The notes beneath the pieces were generated by a model. That model was not told the DNA's origin and ran no database searches. It saw nothing but the letters and a program-made list of their open reading frames with translations. Positions 34,299 through 41,625 of a stretch of DNA of 64,000 bases are shown here, piece by piece. A program made the translations under genes and the position numbers. The stretch covers positions 62,001 to 126,000 of the forward strand of contig CALXOH010000016.1 of the NCBI GenBank assembly GCA_944389975.1, written 5' to 3'. Numbering within the stretch: the first letter of the stretch is position 1; every line of letters begins with the position of its first letter. Source of the DNA: an uncultured Spirochaetaceae bacterium (lineage in GTDB: Bacteria; Spirochaetota; Spirochaetia; Sphaerochaetales; Sphaerochaetaceae).

Positions 34299-35694
34299 CA
34301 GGCCTTCGCTCGGGCTGTATGAACCTGCTCTTGTCCTGGTCGATGTTCTCAAATGCAGTTGCGTTCGTGTTGTACCCGATGTAGATCGTACCGGTCATTC
34401 CGTTCCTGTTCTTTGCAACTATAAGCTTCGATGACTGTATCTTCGCTCCTTCAGGGGTGGTGATGAGCTTTGCTTCATCTTCAGGAGAAAGGTCTGTGAT
34501 GCTTCTACGCCTATGAAGGAGGAATACAAGGTCTGCATCCTGCTCGATCGATCCTGATTCCCTGAGGTTGTTCAGCTGCGGCTCGAGCTCCTCGCTATCC
34601 CTTGATAGCTGGCAGAGCACGACTACGGGGATCTTCAACTCCCTCGCAAGCTGCTTCAAAGCCTTCGATATATACGCAATCTCCTCATGCCTCGGAGTCG
34701 AAAGTGGCAAGCCCGCTTCGATTATCCCGATGTAGTCGATGAATATTATGTCTATATCCTTCTCCCTCTTCAAAAGCCTCGAGCGGCTTACAAGATCTGA
34801 AAGTTTCATGTTCGATTCATCGATGAGGTAAAACTCGTGCTGGTATATCGACTCGGCTGCAAGGGTGATGTCATCGATCTCCCTGTTTGACAAATGGCCT
34901 GTGAAGAACTTTGAGAGATCTATCCTGCTCTGGGTCGCAAGAAGGCGCATTATGATCTCTTTCGACGGCATCTCGAGTGAGAAGAACGCGACTTTGTAAT
35001 CCTTCTGGAGCATGTTCCTGATCAAGCTCACGGCCAAGGCAGACTTTCCGATCGAAGGGCGTGCCCCGATGATTATGTAGTTGGAGGGCATGAACCCGCC
35101 GTGCGTGAATTTGTTGATCATGTCGTAGCCTGTGTTCACGCTTGTGTTGACCCAGTTGCCTTCAGCCTTGTCCAATATCTCGCTTATGACTTCATTGATC
35201 CCGCTTTTTGCATCGAACGCATCGGATGAGTTTATCGTCGAGTTTATAGATACCTCGGTAAGCGTCTTCTCCGCATCATTAAGGCTGTCAAACGGGGCTG
35301 CAGACTCATCGTATGCCTTTGAATGCATCTCCTCGGCAACTCGTATGAGGGTTCTCCTGAGTGAGTTGTCCTTCACTATCTTTGCATAGCTTTCGACGTT
35401 CGTTGAGAGCGAATACATGTCAGAAAGCTGCGTCACATACCCGACCCCGCCCGCTTTCTTCAAGAGATCCTTCCTCTTCAAGTACTCGATGAGAGTCACT
35501 ACGTCCACGGCTACTATGTTCTCGATCTTCATATCCGTGATCGCCTGGTAAAGCACTTGGTTTGCAGGATGGTAGAAATCACTGCTTTTCAAAACCTGTC
35601 CGATCTTCTCGTACGCTTCCTGATAAGAAAGTAACGTACTCAGTACTGCGCGCTCTGCATCGTCATTGTGTGGTGGTGTGTGTGATATAGGCAT
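34285..35694 (-). CDS. dnaB: Replicative DNA helicase DnaB
   Basis: DnaB is the hexameric helicase that unwinds the replication fork. The 469-residue product has the N-terminal helical domain (PHNDDAERAVLSTLLSYQEA), the Walker A in IGARPSIGKSALAV and the Walker B in IDIIFIDYIGII, followed by SRDSEELEPQLNNLRESGSIEQDADLV (quoted in part: LRESGSIEQDADLVF is the family's H4 segment). It is downstream of the rplI terminator on the minus strand, so it either has its own promoter or relies on readthrough. Confidence 0.96.
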   Translation of the reverse strand: MPISHTPPHNDDAERAVLSTLLSYQEAYEKIGQVLKSSDFYHPANQVLYQAITDMKIENIVAVDVVTLIEYLKRKDLLKKAGGVGYVTQLSDMYSLSTNVESYAKIVKDNSLRRTLIRVAEEMHSKAYDESAAPFDSLNDAEKTLTEVSINSTINSSDAFDAKSGINEVISEILDKAEGNWVNTSVNTGYDMINKFTHGGFMPSNYIIIGARPSIGKSALAVSLIRNMLQKDYKVAFFSLEMPSKEIIMRLLATQSRIDLSKFFTGHLSNREIDDITLAAESIYQHEFYLIDESNMKLSDLVSRSRLLKREKDIDIIFIDYIGIIEAGLPLSTPRHEEIAYISKALKQLARELKIPVVVLCQLSRDSEELEPQLNNLRESGSIEQDADLVFLLHRRRSITDLSPEDEAKLITTPEGAKIQSSKLIVAKNRNGMTGTIYIGYNTNATAFENIDQDKSRFIQPERRPVTRK

Positions 35695-35709
35695 AATCCC
35701 CCCGGTGAG

Positions 35710-35742
35710 AAAAAAAGGGATGCAAGACTTCCTGCATCCCTT
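35710..35742 (-). terminator. Terminator after rplI
   Basis: On the minus strand the stem GGGATGCA/TGCATCCC (35717-35724 with 35733-35740) has an 8-nt loop and is followed by TTTTTTCTC. It lies 18 nt after the rplI stop and 16 nt before dnaB, and so should separate the ribosomal operon from dnaB. Confidence 0.85.
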
Positions 35743-35759
35743 GTAAGAAGTATAAGGGT

Positions 35760-36377
35760 TTACTCCTCTACGCTCTCGTTTTCAGCGCTTTCGGAAGTCT
35801 CACCTTTGCTCTCTTCAGCAGCTTTATCTTCAGCTTCCTTCAAAGCCTCTTCCTCTGCCGCCTTCCTTCTCTCCTCTTCTTCCCTGGCCTTTCTCTCTTC
35901 CTCAGCCTTCTTCTCCTGAGCCTTGAGCTCCTCAATGGATACGACGTCAAGCTTGACCTTGCTCGACTCGTTCTCATAAAGGTGTACGAGGACTGAGTAG
36001 GTTCCAGTCATCTTGATTGCGTGTGTTGCAACCTCGATCTTCTTCCTCTCGATATCGAATCCAGCCTTCTTCAGCTCTTCTTGAACCATCTGGCTTGTAA
36101 CCGATCCGAAAAGCTTTCCACTCTCTCCTGCAGAGACGACGATCCTGATCTCAAGTGAATCGAGCTTCTCCTTGAGGCTCCTTGCCTCCGCCCTCTTCTC
36201 TTCCTTCCTCTTCTCAATCTGTGCTGCGCGGGATGCAAAGATCGCTGCGTTTCCCTTGTTGTAGATCACTGCAGCTCCGGTAGGAAGAAGGTAGTTGCGT
36301 GCATAACCGTCCTTGACTACCCTTACGTCCCCCTCTTCCCCGAGGTTTACGACGTCCTGTGTGAGAATAACCTTCAT
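35760..36377 (-). CDS. rplI: 50S ribosomal protein L9 with long charged tail
   Basis: L9 bridges the base of the L1 stalk to neighbouring ribosomes. The 205-residue product starts MKVILTQDVVNLGEEGDVRVVKDGYARNYLLP (first 20 residues diagnostic), a canonical L9 N-terminal domain, then a long connecting helix and a C-terminal domain ending near residue 150. Typical L9 is about 150 residues; the extra 50 or so form a Glu/Lys/Ala-rich helix (EEERKAREEEERRKAAEEE) and an acidic end. The protein is followed by a strong terminator. Confidence 0.96.
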   Translation of the reverse strand: MKVILTQDVVNLGEEGDVRVVKDGYARNYLLPTGAAVIYNKGNAAIFASRAAQIEKRKEEKRAEARSLKEKLDSLEIRIVVSAGESGKLFGSVTSQMVQEELKKAGFDIERKKIEVATHAIKMTGTYSVLVHLYENESSKVKLDVVSIEELKAQEKKAEEERKAREEEERRKAAEEEALKEAEDKAAEESKGETSESAENESVEE

Positions 36378-36386
36378 TTTTCTCTC

Positions 36387-37343
36387 CTATCTTCTCAATT
36401 CTACGAAATTCTCGGCCAATCCCAGTACGAGTATGATCGAGAATACCAAAACGTTGACCCACGGAACAATCATGAATATTAAGAACAGAACCAGGAAAAG
36501 GGGGAATGCCCTGATCTTGAAACCGAACTTCCTGAGAAGGTATACAAGTACGGAAAAGCCCTGTACCATGTATGCGATCGTCAGCGCCAATGCAACGTTG
36601 AATACGACGTACCCAAGGAACTTGGGAAACGAGGACAAAAAGCTGGAATATATGGCAACAGCCCAAAAGGCCAAGAATGCCCAGATGAACCTTGAGTCAA
36701 CGTCCAGAAGGCCCATCTTTTCTTCCCAATCGCTTTCCTTTGAATGCAACACGGTCTCATAGATGAAACCTGTCACACAGATGGATGAGACGATGAAGGG
36801 GAATATCAACATCAGCGATAGCGATAAAAGTACGGAAGATATGCTCCCGACCAATACGCTGTCATTGATATGGAAAAACCCCTCCAACATCAATCCAAAC
36901 ACATTCAGGAAGTGCTCGGTCAAGCCGACCTGAAGTGCCATGTCCCGCCGTATATACAAGGCGACTACAAGAAGGATGAAAAAAGACGGGAGGGAGGATA
37001 GGTATATCCTCTCGACTGCGCCCTTTTTCTCCGTCTTCATCCAGACTGCTCCCGAACAAAGCATGCTTGCCGGGGCAACGAGATTCAAAAACAATAACGC
37101 GAGATCGATCTTATCCTCGATTTTGAATGAGGTCTCGGCCAGAGTCATCAAGACTACTACCGCCATCTCAAAAGCAAGAAGAAAACAGATCTTTCCCTCA
37201 GACAGCCGTCCTCTCAACAGGAGTATGGGTAATGCAAGCAAAGTACTCATGAAGATACTTTCGAAAAGCATGCTCGAAAGTAGGATTGCAAGAGCTACTT
37301 CCCAGAAGACCCTGCCCCTGCCGTCAGAGGAACGAGGCACCAT
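36387..37343 (-). CDS. DUF2232 (YybS-like) integral membrane protein
   Basis: The product of about 318 residues contains about eight hydrophobic segments (for example VALAILLSSMLFESIFMSTL and IWAFLAFWAVAIYSSFLSSF). DUF2232/YybS proteins of unknown function commonly lie between rpsR and rplI, and that position plus the size and C-terminal segment support the call. The ATG at 37343 is chosen; a GTG two codons upstream overlaps the rpsR stop. The stop is 9 nt before rplI. Confidence 0.8.
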   Translation of the reverse strand: MVPRSSDGRGRVFWEVALAILLSSMLFESIFMSTLLALPILLLRGRLSEGKICFLLAFEMAVVVLMTLAETSFKIEDKIDLALLFLNLVAPASMLCSGAVWMKTEKKGAVERIYLSSLPSFFILLVVALYIRRDMALQVGLTEHFLNVFGLMLEGFFHINDSVLVGSISSVLLSLSLMLIFPFIVSSICVTGFIYETVLHSKESDWEEKMGLLDVDSRFIWAFLAFWAVAIYSSFLSSFPKFLGYVVFNVALALTIAYMVQGFSVLVYLLRKFGFKIRAFPLFLVLFLIFMIVPWVNVLVFSIILVLGLAENFVELRR

Positions 37344-37345
37344 GA

Positions 37346-37624
37346 TCACTTCTTCTCAAACGGAAGATATGCAAGGGTCCTTGCCCTCTTGATCTCCCTG
37401 TTGAGAGCCCTCTGATGCTTTGCGCATGTTCCGGTGATGCGCGCCGGGAGGATCTTTCCGCGCTCTGTGATGTAGCGGCGGAGATTCTCAGGATTGCGGT
37501 AATCTGCAGGTGCTCCACCCTGGCAGAACTTGCAAACCTTCTTCTTGAAATTACCCTTTCTCTGACCCATCTTCCCCTTGAAGGAAGCCTTGTCCATCTC
37601 ATTGAAATCTTTATCTTCGTTCAT
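37346..37624 (-). CDS. rpsR: 30S ribosomal protein S18
   Basis: S18 pairs with S6 on the 30S platform. The 92-residue protein has [12 protein letters not shown] near the N-terminus, [20 protein letters not shown] and [20 protein letters not shown], all typical. It lies between ssb and the DUF2232 gene. The N-terminal Cys pair resembles the zinc-binding type of S18. Confidence 0.97.
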   Translation of the reverse strand: MNEDKDFNEMDKASFKGKMGQRKGNFKKKVCKFCQGGAPADYRNPENLRRYITERGKILPARITGTCAKHQRALNREIKRARTLAYLPFEKK

Positions 37625-37639
37625 TTTCCAACTCCTGAA

Positions 37640-38134
37640 TCAAAATGGTATTGTATCATCCGAAAAGTCTTCCGGACCGTGCATGCCGTCATCTTCCGGC
37701 ATTACCACCTCTTTCGGTGCACTCTTCTGATATTCTCTCTGCTCCTGACGCCTTTGATAGTCACGACTCTGGCTCTGAAACTGTCCTCCGGATTCACCGT
37801 CGTGCCTTGACTGGGAAAGGAGAGTCAGGTTGTTTACGGCTATCTCGACCCTGCTTCTGGTCTGACCGTCCTGCTCCCAACGGGATTGCCTCAACTCACC
37901 GCTGATCGCAACCTGCCTGCCCTTTGCAAGGTACTGGTTTACGCTTTCCGCGGCACGGCCGAAGTAGACGCAATCGAAATAGTTCGTCTCCTCTTCGTAT
38001 GAATCCTGGCTTCTACGCATCCTGTTGATGGCAATTGAGAAGCGTAGGATTGCCATTCCGCCATTCGTGTACTTCAGATCAGCGTCCCTCACGAGTCTGC
38101 CGACCAAAGCAACCACATTGAGATCGCCCGGCAT
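37640..38134 (-). CDS. ssb: Single-stranded DNA-binding protein
   Basis: SSB coats single-stranded DNA during replication and repair. The 164-residue protein has an OB-fold (NVVALVGRLVRDADLKYTNGG, with FDCVYFGRAAES and GRQVAISGELRQ), a Gln/Arg/Ser-rich linker, and the acidic tip DFSDDTIPF that recruits partner proteins. The tip has one extra Thr compared with the usual DDIPF. Located between rpsF and rpsR, the standard order. Confidence 0.96.
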   Translation of the reverse strand: MPGDLNVVALVGRLVRDADLKYTNGGMAILRFSIAINRMRRSQDSYEEETNYFDCVYFGRAAESVNQYLAKGRQVAISGELRQSRWEQDGQTRSRVEIAVNNLTLLSQSRHDGESGGQFQSQSRDYQRRQEQREYQKSAPKEVVMPEDDGMHGPEDFSDDTIPF

Positions 38135-38149
38135 ATCTACCTCTTTCTC

Positions 38150-38437
38150 TTATTTGTGTTCGACGTTGATGAACAAGAACTTCAAGACAAGGGATGAAAG
38201 CTGGAACGCTCTCGAAAGCTCCTTGATCACCTGGGTGTCACACTCAAGCTCAAAGTAGACGTAATGGCCTTTGTCCTGTTTGTTGATTTCATACGCGAGC
38301 GTCTTTACTCCAAGATCATCCTGCTTTGTGATCTTGACATTGCTCTTTGCGAAGGCTTCCTGAACTAGGTCAAGCCCCTCCTTCATCTTCTCCTCATCTG
38401 CGAGGAAGATGCATGTGAACTCATAATTCTGAATCAT
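38150..38437 (-). CDS. rpsF: 30S ribosomal protein S6
   Basis: S6 binds the central domain of 16S rRNA with S18. The 95-residue product begins MIQNYEFTCIFLADEEKMKEG and contains VKTLAYEINKQDKGHYVYFELEC. The ATG at 38437 has GGAGG about 6 nt upstream; the frame continues upstream but is not coding. First gene of rpsF-ssb-rpsR-DUF2232-rplI, with a clear promoter and leader hairpin upstream. Confidence 0.96.
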   Translation of the reverse strand: MIQNYEFTCIFLADEEKMKEGLDLVQEAFAKSNVKITKQDDLGVKTLAYEINKQDKGHYVYFELECDTQVIKELSRAFQLSSLVLKFLFINVEHK

Positions 38438-38451
38438 GGTTCCTCCTTGTG

Positions 38452-38487
38452 GCCTATAATTTCGATCCGCATTGCGGATAAAGAGGC
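38452..38487 (-). promoter_or_regulatory. Leader hairpin of the rpsF operon, candidate S6:S18 binding site
   Basis: In the minus-strand leader an inner stem ATCCGC-AAT-GCGGAT is enclosed by GCCT/AGGC, with unpaired CTTT on one side and CGAAATTAT on the other. It ends just before the GGAGG of rpsF. Leaders of rpsF operons in several phyla carry an S6:S18-binding hairpin with an asymmetric internal loop; the resemblance is in layout only. Confidence 0.4.
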
Positions 38488-38493
38488 TTTTTG

Positions 38494-38523
38494 AATATAC
38501 CACCCAACGCCATATGAAGTCAA
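38494..38523 (-). promoter_or_regulatory. Promoter of the rpsF operon
   Basis: On the minus strand TTGACT (38518-38523) and TATATT (38494-38499) are separated by 18 nt. The expected start lies just upstream of the leader hairpin, about 55 nt before the rpsF ATG. Confidence 0.65.
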
Positions 38524-38537
38524 TTGATTTCAAGCCT

Positions 38538-38566
38538 TCGACAATGGCAGTCATATGGAATATAAT
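38538..38566 (+). promoter_or_regulatory. Promoter of the tatD-tcdA-bcp run, leaderless start
   Basis: TCGACA (38538-38543, five of six matches to the -35 consensus), 17 nt, perfect TATAAT (38561-38566). The in-frame ATG at 38573 lies 6 nt after the -10, so transcription should begin at or next to the start codon. Confidence 0.6.
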
Positions 38567-38572
38567 CACTTC

Positions 38573-39181
38573 ATGTTCGATTTCCATGCCCACGCCGGGG
38601 AAAGCACAAACGATGCGTTCGTTACTATTCTCAGAGAACGGGAATTGGAATGCAAGGGGAATTACCGATACTTTTCCCTTGGCTTTCTCCCGTGGCTCGA
38701 TGACTCATTCGATTTCGCGCGCTATCTGTCATTGATCGAAAACTCCGATCTACCCGTAGGGGAAGTCGGACTTGACAGAAGATACAACACTCCCGGTCAG
38801 GAAATGTACCTTTGGAAAATACTTTCATCAATCTCCCCCGACCGACTCCTGGTAATCCACTCGGTAGGGCGCAACGGAAAGGTACTGGAAATGTTGAGGA
38901 AATTTAAAATGAAGAGGGCGATCTTCCACTCCTACGCATCAAGCTACGAGGAGGCAAAGAGGATAGTCGACTCCGGATATTTCATCTCGCTCTCCCCTAT
39001 CTCAGCAAAAACCCGCGATTTTCAAAAGCTATGCACCCTTCCGTTCCTTATTGAAAGCGATAAGATGACAGGAAAAGACGGAAAGGATGCACTTGAAAAG
39101 CTTTTCTCCCTTGTCCAAGAGATCTCAAAAAGGGATATCAAGCGGGAACTTGATCAGATGAAGGAGGTTCTTTTTTCATGA
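38573..39181 (+). CDS. TatD-family metal-dependent hydrolase
   Basis: TatD proteins are TIM-barrel DNases or phosphoesterases. The product of about 202 residues is shorter than usual (about 255), but motifs are present: FDFHAH at the start, VGEVGLDRRY, LVIHSVG, and SYASSYEEAKRIVDSGYFISLSP; the last metal ligand lies in LIESD. The ATG at 38573 is chosen because it follows a strong -10; an ATG six codons upstream would overlap that promoter. The stop overlaps the tcdA start (ATGA). Confidence 0.83.
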   Translation: MFDFHAHAGESTNDAFVTILRERELECKGNYRYFSLGFLPWLDDSFDFARYLSLIENSDLPVGEVGLDRRYNTPGQEMYLWKILSSISPDRLLVIHSVGRNGKVLEMLRKFKMKRAIFHSYASSYEEAKRIVDSGYFISLSPISAKTRDFQKLCTLPFLIESDKMTGKDGKDALEKLFSLVQEISKRDIKRELDQMKEVLFS

Positions 39182-39915
39182 AAGAGGAACTTGAACGCCT
39201 TTCGCTTTTGGTTGGGAAAGAGGATCTTTCCCTCCTGTCATCCAAGCACGTTGCAATCGTAGGGCTCGGGGGAGTCGGCGGTTACGTCGTCGATGCACTT
39301 TCCCGCGCGGGTATCAATAGATTCACGCTCGTCGATTTCGATGTTTTTGAAAAAAGCAACATAAACAGGCAGCTTCTCTCATCCCTCGACGTCATCGGGA
39401 GGAAGAAGACCGATGTCGCTTCAGCTTGGGTCAAGAGGATCAACGGGAACGCGGATGTCATAGTCCGCGATACATTTCTAAGCGAGGAGAACATAAAAGA
39501 GATGATCGACAGGCCCGATCTGATAGTAGACGCGATCGATTCTGTCAAATCAAAGGTTGCGCTCATAAAGTATGCGTTGGAAAACGACATACCGGTAGTC
39601 TCCTCGATGGGGGCTGCAAACAAGCTCGATCTAACAAGGATAACGTTTGCAGATATCTCTGAAACATACGGTTGCCCGCTTGCACGGGCTGTTCGGACGA
39701 TATTGAAAAACGACGGGATATGCTCGGGCGTACCAGTCGTGTTTTCGCCGGAACGGATCAAAGTTGAAAACGGAATGCTTGGAACGCTCTCTACGAGCGT
39801 TGCCGCATTCGGAATATACCTTTCGCACCTTGCGATCTCAGTTTTACTGGGAAAGGATGGTATGACGGGAGGAAAGATAAAGACAAGAAAAAAGGACAAG
39901 GAGAAGAACGCATGA
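39178..39915 (+). CDS. tcdA: ThiF/E1-like enzyme, probable tRNA threonylcarbamoyladenosine dehydratase
   Basis: The 245-residue protein has the adenylate-forming Rossmann motif IVGLGGVGGYVVDALSRAGI, NINRQL, and DAIDSVKSKVALIKYAL, typical of the TcdA (CsdL) branch of the ThiF family. TcdA uses ATP to cyclise t6A37 in tRNA to ct6A. The length fits (E. coli TcdA 268). There is no rhodanese or ubiquitin-like partner nearby. Overlaps tatD and bcp by 4 nt at each end. The exact substrate is inferred from family subgroup. Confidence 0.85.
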   Translation: MKEELERLSLLVGKEDLSLLSSKHVAIVGLGGVGGYVVDALSRAGINRFTLVDFDVFEKSNINRQLLSSLDVIGRKKTDVASAWVKRINGNADVIVRDTFLSEENIKEMIDRPDLIVDAIDSVKSKVALIKYALENDIPVVSSMGAANKLDLTRITFADISETYGCPLARAVRTILKNDGICSGVPVVFSPERIKVENGMLGTLSTSVAAFGIYLSHLAISVLLGKDGMTGGKIKTRKKDKEKNA

Positions 39916-40364
39916 TCGAAAAAGGTATGACTGCACCCGATTTCACCCTCCCTGACAAGGATGGGGTGATGCACACACTATCGTCTTACAGGGGACGGAA
40001 GGTGGTACTCTACTTCTATCCGAAGGACAACACTTCCGGTTGCACTTTGGAAGCGAAGGGATATCAGGAGAAGCTCGTGGAGTTCGGAAAGAAGAACGCA
40101 ATCGTGATCGGAATAAGCAAGGACGGGGAGAAAAGCCACAGGAACTTTTCAGAAAAATACGGACTGACCTTCCTTCTTCTATCGGATGAGAACCTTGAAG
40201 CGATCAACCTTTACGGAGTCTGGAAGGAGAAGAACATGTACGGGAAGAAAGTGTTCGGTGTGGAGCGAAGCACTTTCATAATCGATGAGAATGGAATCGT
40301 AATAGAGGCGAGAAGGAAAGTGAAGGCAAAGGAGGATGCCGAAGCTTCCCTCTCCCTCCTTTAG
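39912..40364 (+). CDS. bcp: Peroxiredoxin, Bcp/PrxQ type
   Basis: The enzyme reduces hydroperoxides in the cytoplasm. The 150-residue product has FTLPDKDGVMHTLSSYRGRK and YFYPKDNTSGCTLEAKGYQE; the peroxidatic Cys is in SGCT. The resolving Cys found five residues later in many PrxQ proteins is replaced by Lys (CTLEAKGY), so this is the one-Cys pattern. VFGVERSTFIIDENG is the conserved C-terminal part. Last gene of the tatD-tcdA-bcp run. Confidence 0.94.
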   Translation: MIEKGMTAPDFTLPDKDGVMHTLSSYRGRKVVLYFYPKDNTSGCTLEAKGYQEKLVEFGKKNAIVIGISKDGEKSHRNFSEKYGLTFLLLSDENLEAINLYGVWKEKNMYGKKVFGVERSTFIIDENGIVIEARRKVKAKEDAEASLSLL

Positions 40365-40377
40365 ACAAACATCGACC

Positions 40378-40407
40378 CCGGTGCTCTCTTAATACAGGAG
40401 GCACCGG
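40378..40407 (+). promoter_or_regulatory. Stem-loop holding the ribosome-binding site of the next gene
   Basis: CCGGTGC (40378-40384) and GCACCGG (40401-40407) pair perfectly around a 16-nt loop that contains most of AGGAGG (40396-40401), the site for the ATG at 40412. Only CTTTA follows the stem, so it is a poor terminator. It may weaken translation or end the bcp transcript inefficiently. Confidence 0.45.
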
Positions 40408-40411
40408 CTTT

Positions 40412-41314
40412 ATGACCATATTCAAAAAGTTATTGATTCATTTATTTCTGATTTCATCACTCGTCGCATGTGTCAGCGAGGAGGAGACGATCGATCTTGC
40501 ACTCACATTCTCACACTGGAATGACGAGGTCTACTCCGCAGAACTCATAATCTCGGGTCCCGGGGGCTACTCGGAATGCATAACGACAAGTGAAGAGAAT
40601 ATCATCCTCTCACTCTGCGAAGGGAATCACCTATTCTACGCAACGTTTTTCCAGCGTGACGGACGGGTCGTCGGATACGCTGAGACAAGCGCATACATCG
40701 AGGATGGAGACAGCTTGAACATGGAAATAAAATTCCTTACAGGGGACGGTGATCTGATGATCACATTCAACGTTCCAAGCCAAGGCTCGTACGTCGTACT
40801 GAACATCGGAAAGAGAGATGGGGAATACCTGTTGAAGAACCTCACCGTCAGAAACTCTGAAGAGGGATTCGGATATGATATCAATGACATCCCGGCCGGA
40901 GAGTACGTGGTCGACAGCATCCTTTATGATGAAAATGACAACTACCTAAGCGAGAAAAGCTCGAACATCGAAGTTACCAAAGGAAACACCACTACGCTCC
41001 TGGTGTCATTCACATCATTTGACGAAGAAAGCCTTGTGCTCTCATTTGAAAACGTATACGGCCCTCCGATAGAAGCCCGCATCGTCGTGAATGGGGAAGG
41101 GCCTGGAAAACTTACCCTGACACTCGATTACATAAGAATACCGCTTGGTGTGATGGAAGACGATATCGACGTCTACTGGTATCTCGACGGCACGCTGGCA
41201 GGCACGGGCAATACGATAACCCCTGAAAAAGGGGGACGGTATGACGTGGTACTTGGAAGCGAAACAAAAGGAACGTACGGATCAAGCACGTTCTACATTG
41301 AGAAAAAGAACTGA
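40412..41314 (+). CDS. Putative lipoprotein of unknown function
   Basis: The 300-residue product starts TIFKKLLIHLFLISSLVACVSEEE, a lipoprotein signal with a likely lipid-modified Cys near residue 20. The rest is beta-rich and resembles tandem Ig-like or carbohydrate-binding-type sheets (for example YSAELIISGPGGYSE and GDLMITFNVPSQGSYVVL), with several Gly/Asp turns, but no family is recognised. Probably attached to the outer or inner membrane and exposed to the periplasm. AGGAGG lies 10 nt upstream, within a hairpin loop. Followed by the convergent bS22-like gene, with a shared terminator-like hairpin between them. Confidence 0.75.
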   Translation: MTIFKKLLIHLFLISSLVACVSEEETIDLALTFSHWNDEVYSAELIISGPGGYSECITTSEENIILSLCEGNHLFYATFFQRDGRVVGYAETSAYIEDGDSLNMEIKFLTGDGDLMITFNVPSQGSYVVLNIGKRDGEYLLKNLTVRNSEEGFGYDINDIPAGEYVVDSILYDENDNYLSEKSSNIEVTKGNTTTLLVSFTSFDEESLVLSFENVYGPPIEARIVVNGEGPGKLTLTLDYIRIPLGVMEDDIDVYWYLDGTLAGTGNTITPEKGGRYDVVLGSETKGTYGSSTFYIEKKN

Positions 41315-41330
41315 AGGAAAGAATCTTGGA

Positions 41331-41359
41331 TAATAAAAGACCGCCAGAATCTGACGGTC
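41331..41359 (-). terminator. Terminator of the bS22-like gene
   Basis: On the minus strand GACCG(T)CAGA and TCTG(G)CGGTC form a stem of nine pairs with one mismatch and a 3-nt loop, followed by TTTTATTAT. It may also stop plus-strand transcription from the lipoprotein gene, whose stop is 25 nt away. Confidence 0.7.
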
Positions 41360-41383
41360 CCAAGATTGTTTTGACAAGGAAGA

Positions 41384-41473
41384 TTACTTCTTCTTATGTC
41401 GATTCATTCTGAGTCTCTTCTTCCTCTTGTGAGTTGCAATCTTATGCTTCTTTCTCTTTTTTCCACAAGGCAC
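41384..41473 (-). CDS. AURKAIP1/COX24-domain micro-protein, bS22-like ribosomal protein
   Basis: A 29-residue, extremely basic product reads MPCGKKRKKHKIATHKRKKR followed by LRMNRHKKK. The KKHKIATHKRKKRLRxNRHKKK core is the AURKAIP1/COX24 motif of tiny bacterial ribosome-associated proteins, related to bS22 of mycobacterial 30S subunits and to mitochondrial mS38. The start is a GTG with AAGGAG about 9 nt upstream; a good promoter lies 40 nt further up and a terminator follows. It is too short for standard gene finders. Confidence 0.88.
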   Translation of the reverse strand: MPCGKKRKKHKIATHKRKKRLRMNRHKKK

Positions 41474-41509
41474 AGTGCACTTCTCCTTAAAATTGTAATT
41501 ACTCGAATG

Positions 41510-41538
41510 ATTATCTTTGTAAGAAGGGACTTAGTCAA
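41510..41538 (-). promoter_or_regulatory. Promoter of the bS22-like gene
   Basis: On the minus strand TTGACT (41533-41538) and GATAAT (41510-41515) are separated by exactly 17 nt, followed by a leader of about 30 nt with AAGGAG before the GTG start at 41473. Confidence 0.7.
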
Positions 41539-41625
41539 CACTACTTTTGCAATGAATTATTTAAATAACACAGGAATCTTTCTGATTTTCTACATTTTTC
41601 CCCCTACTTGGGCTATATTCTAATC

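Noticed and set aside
38438-38593. N-terminal extension of rpsF
   Set aside because: The region holds the promoter and leader hairpin, and S6 similarity begins exactly at the ATG preceded by GGAGG.
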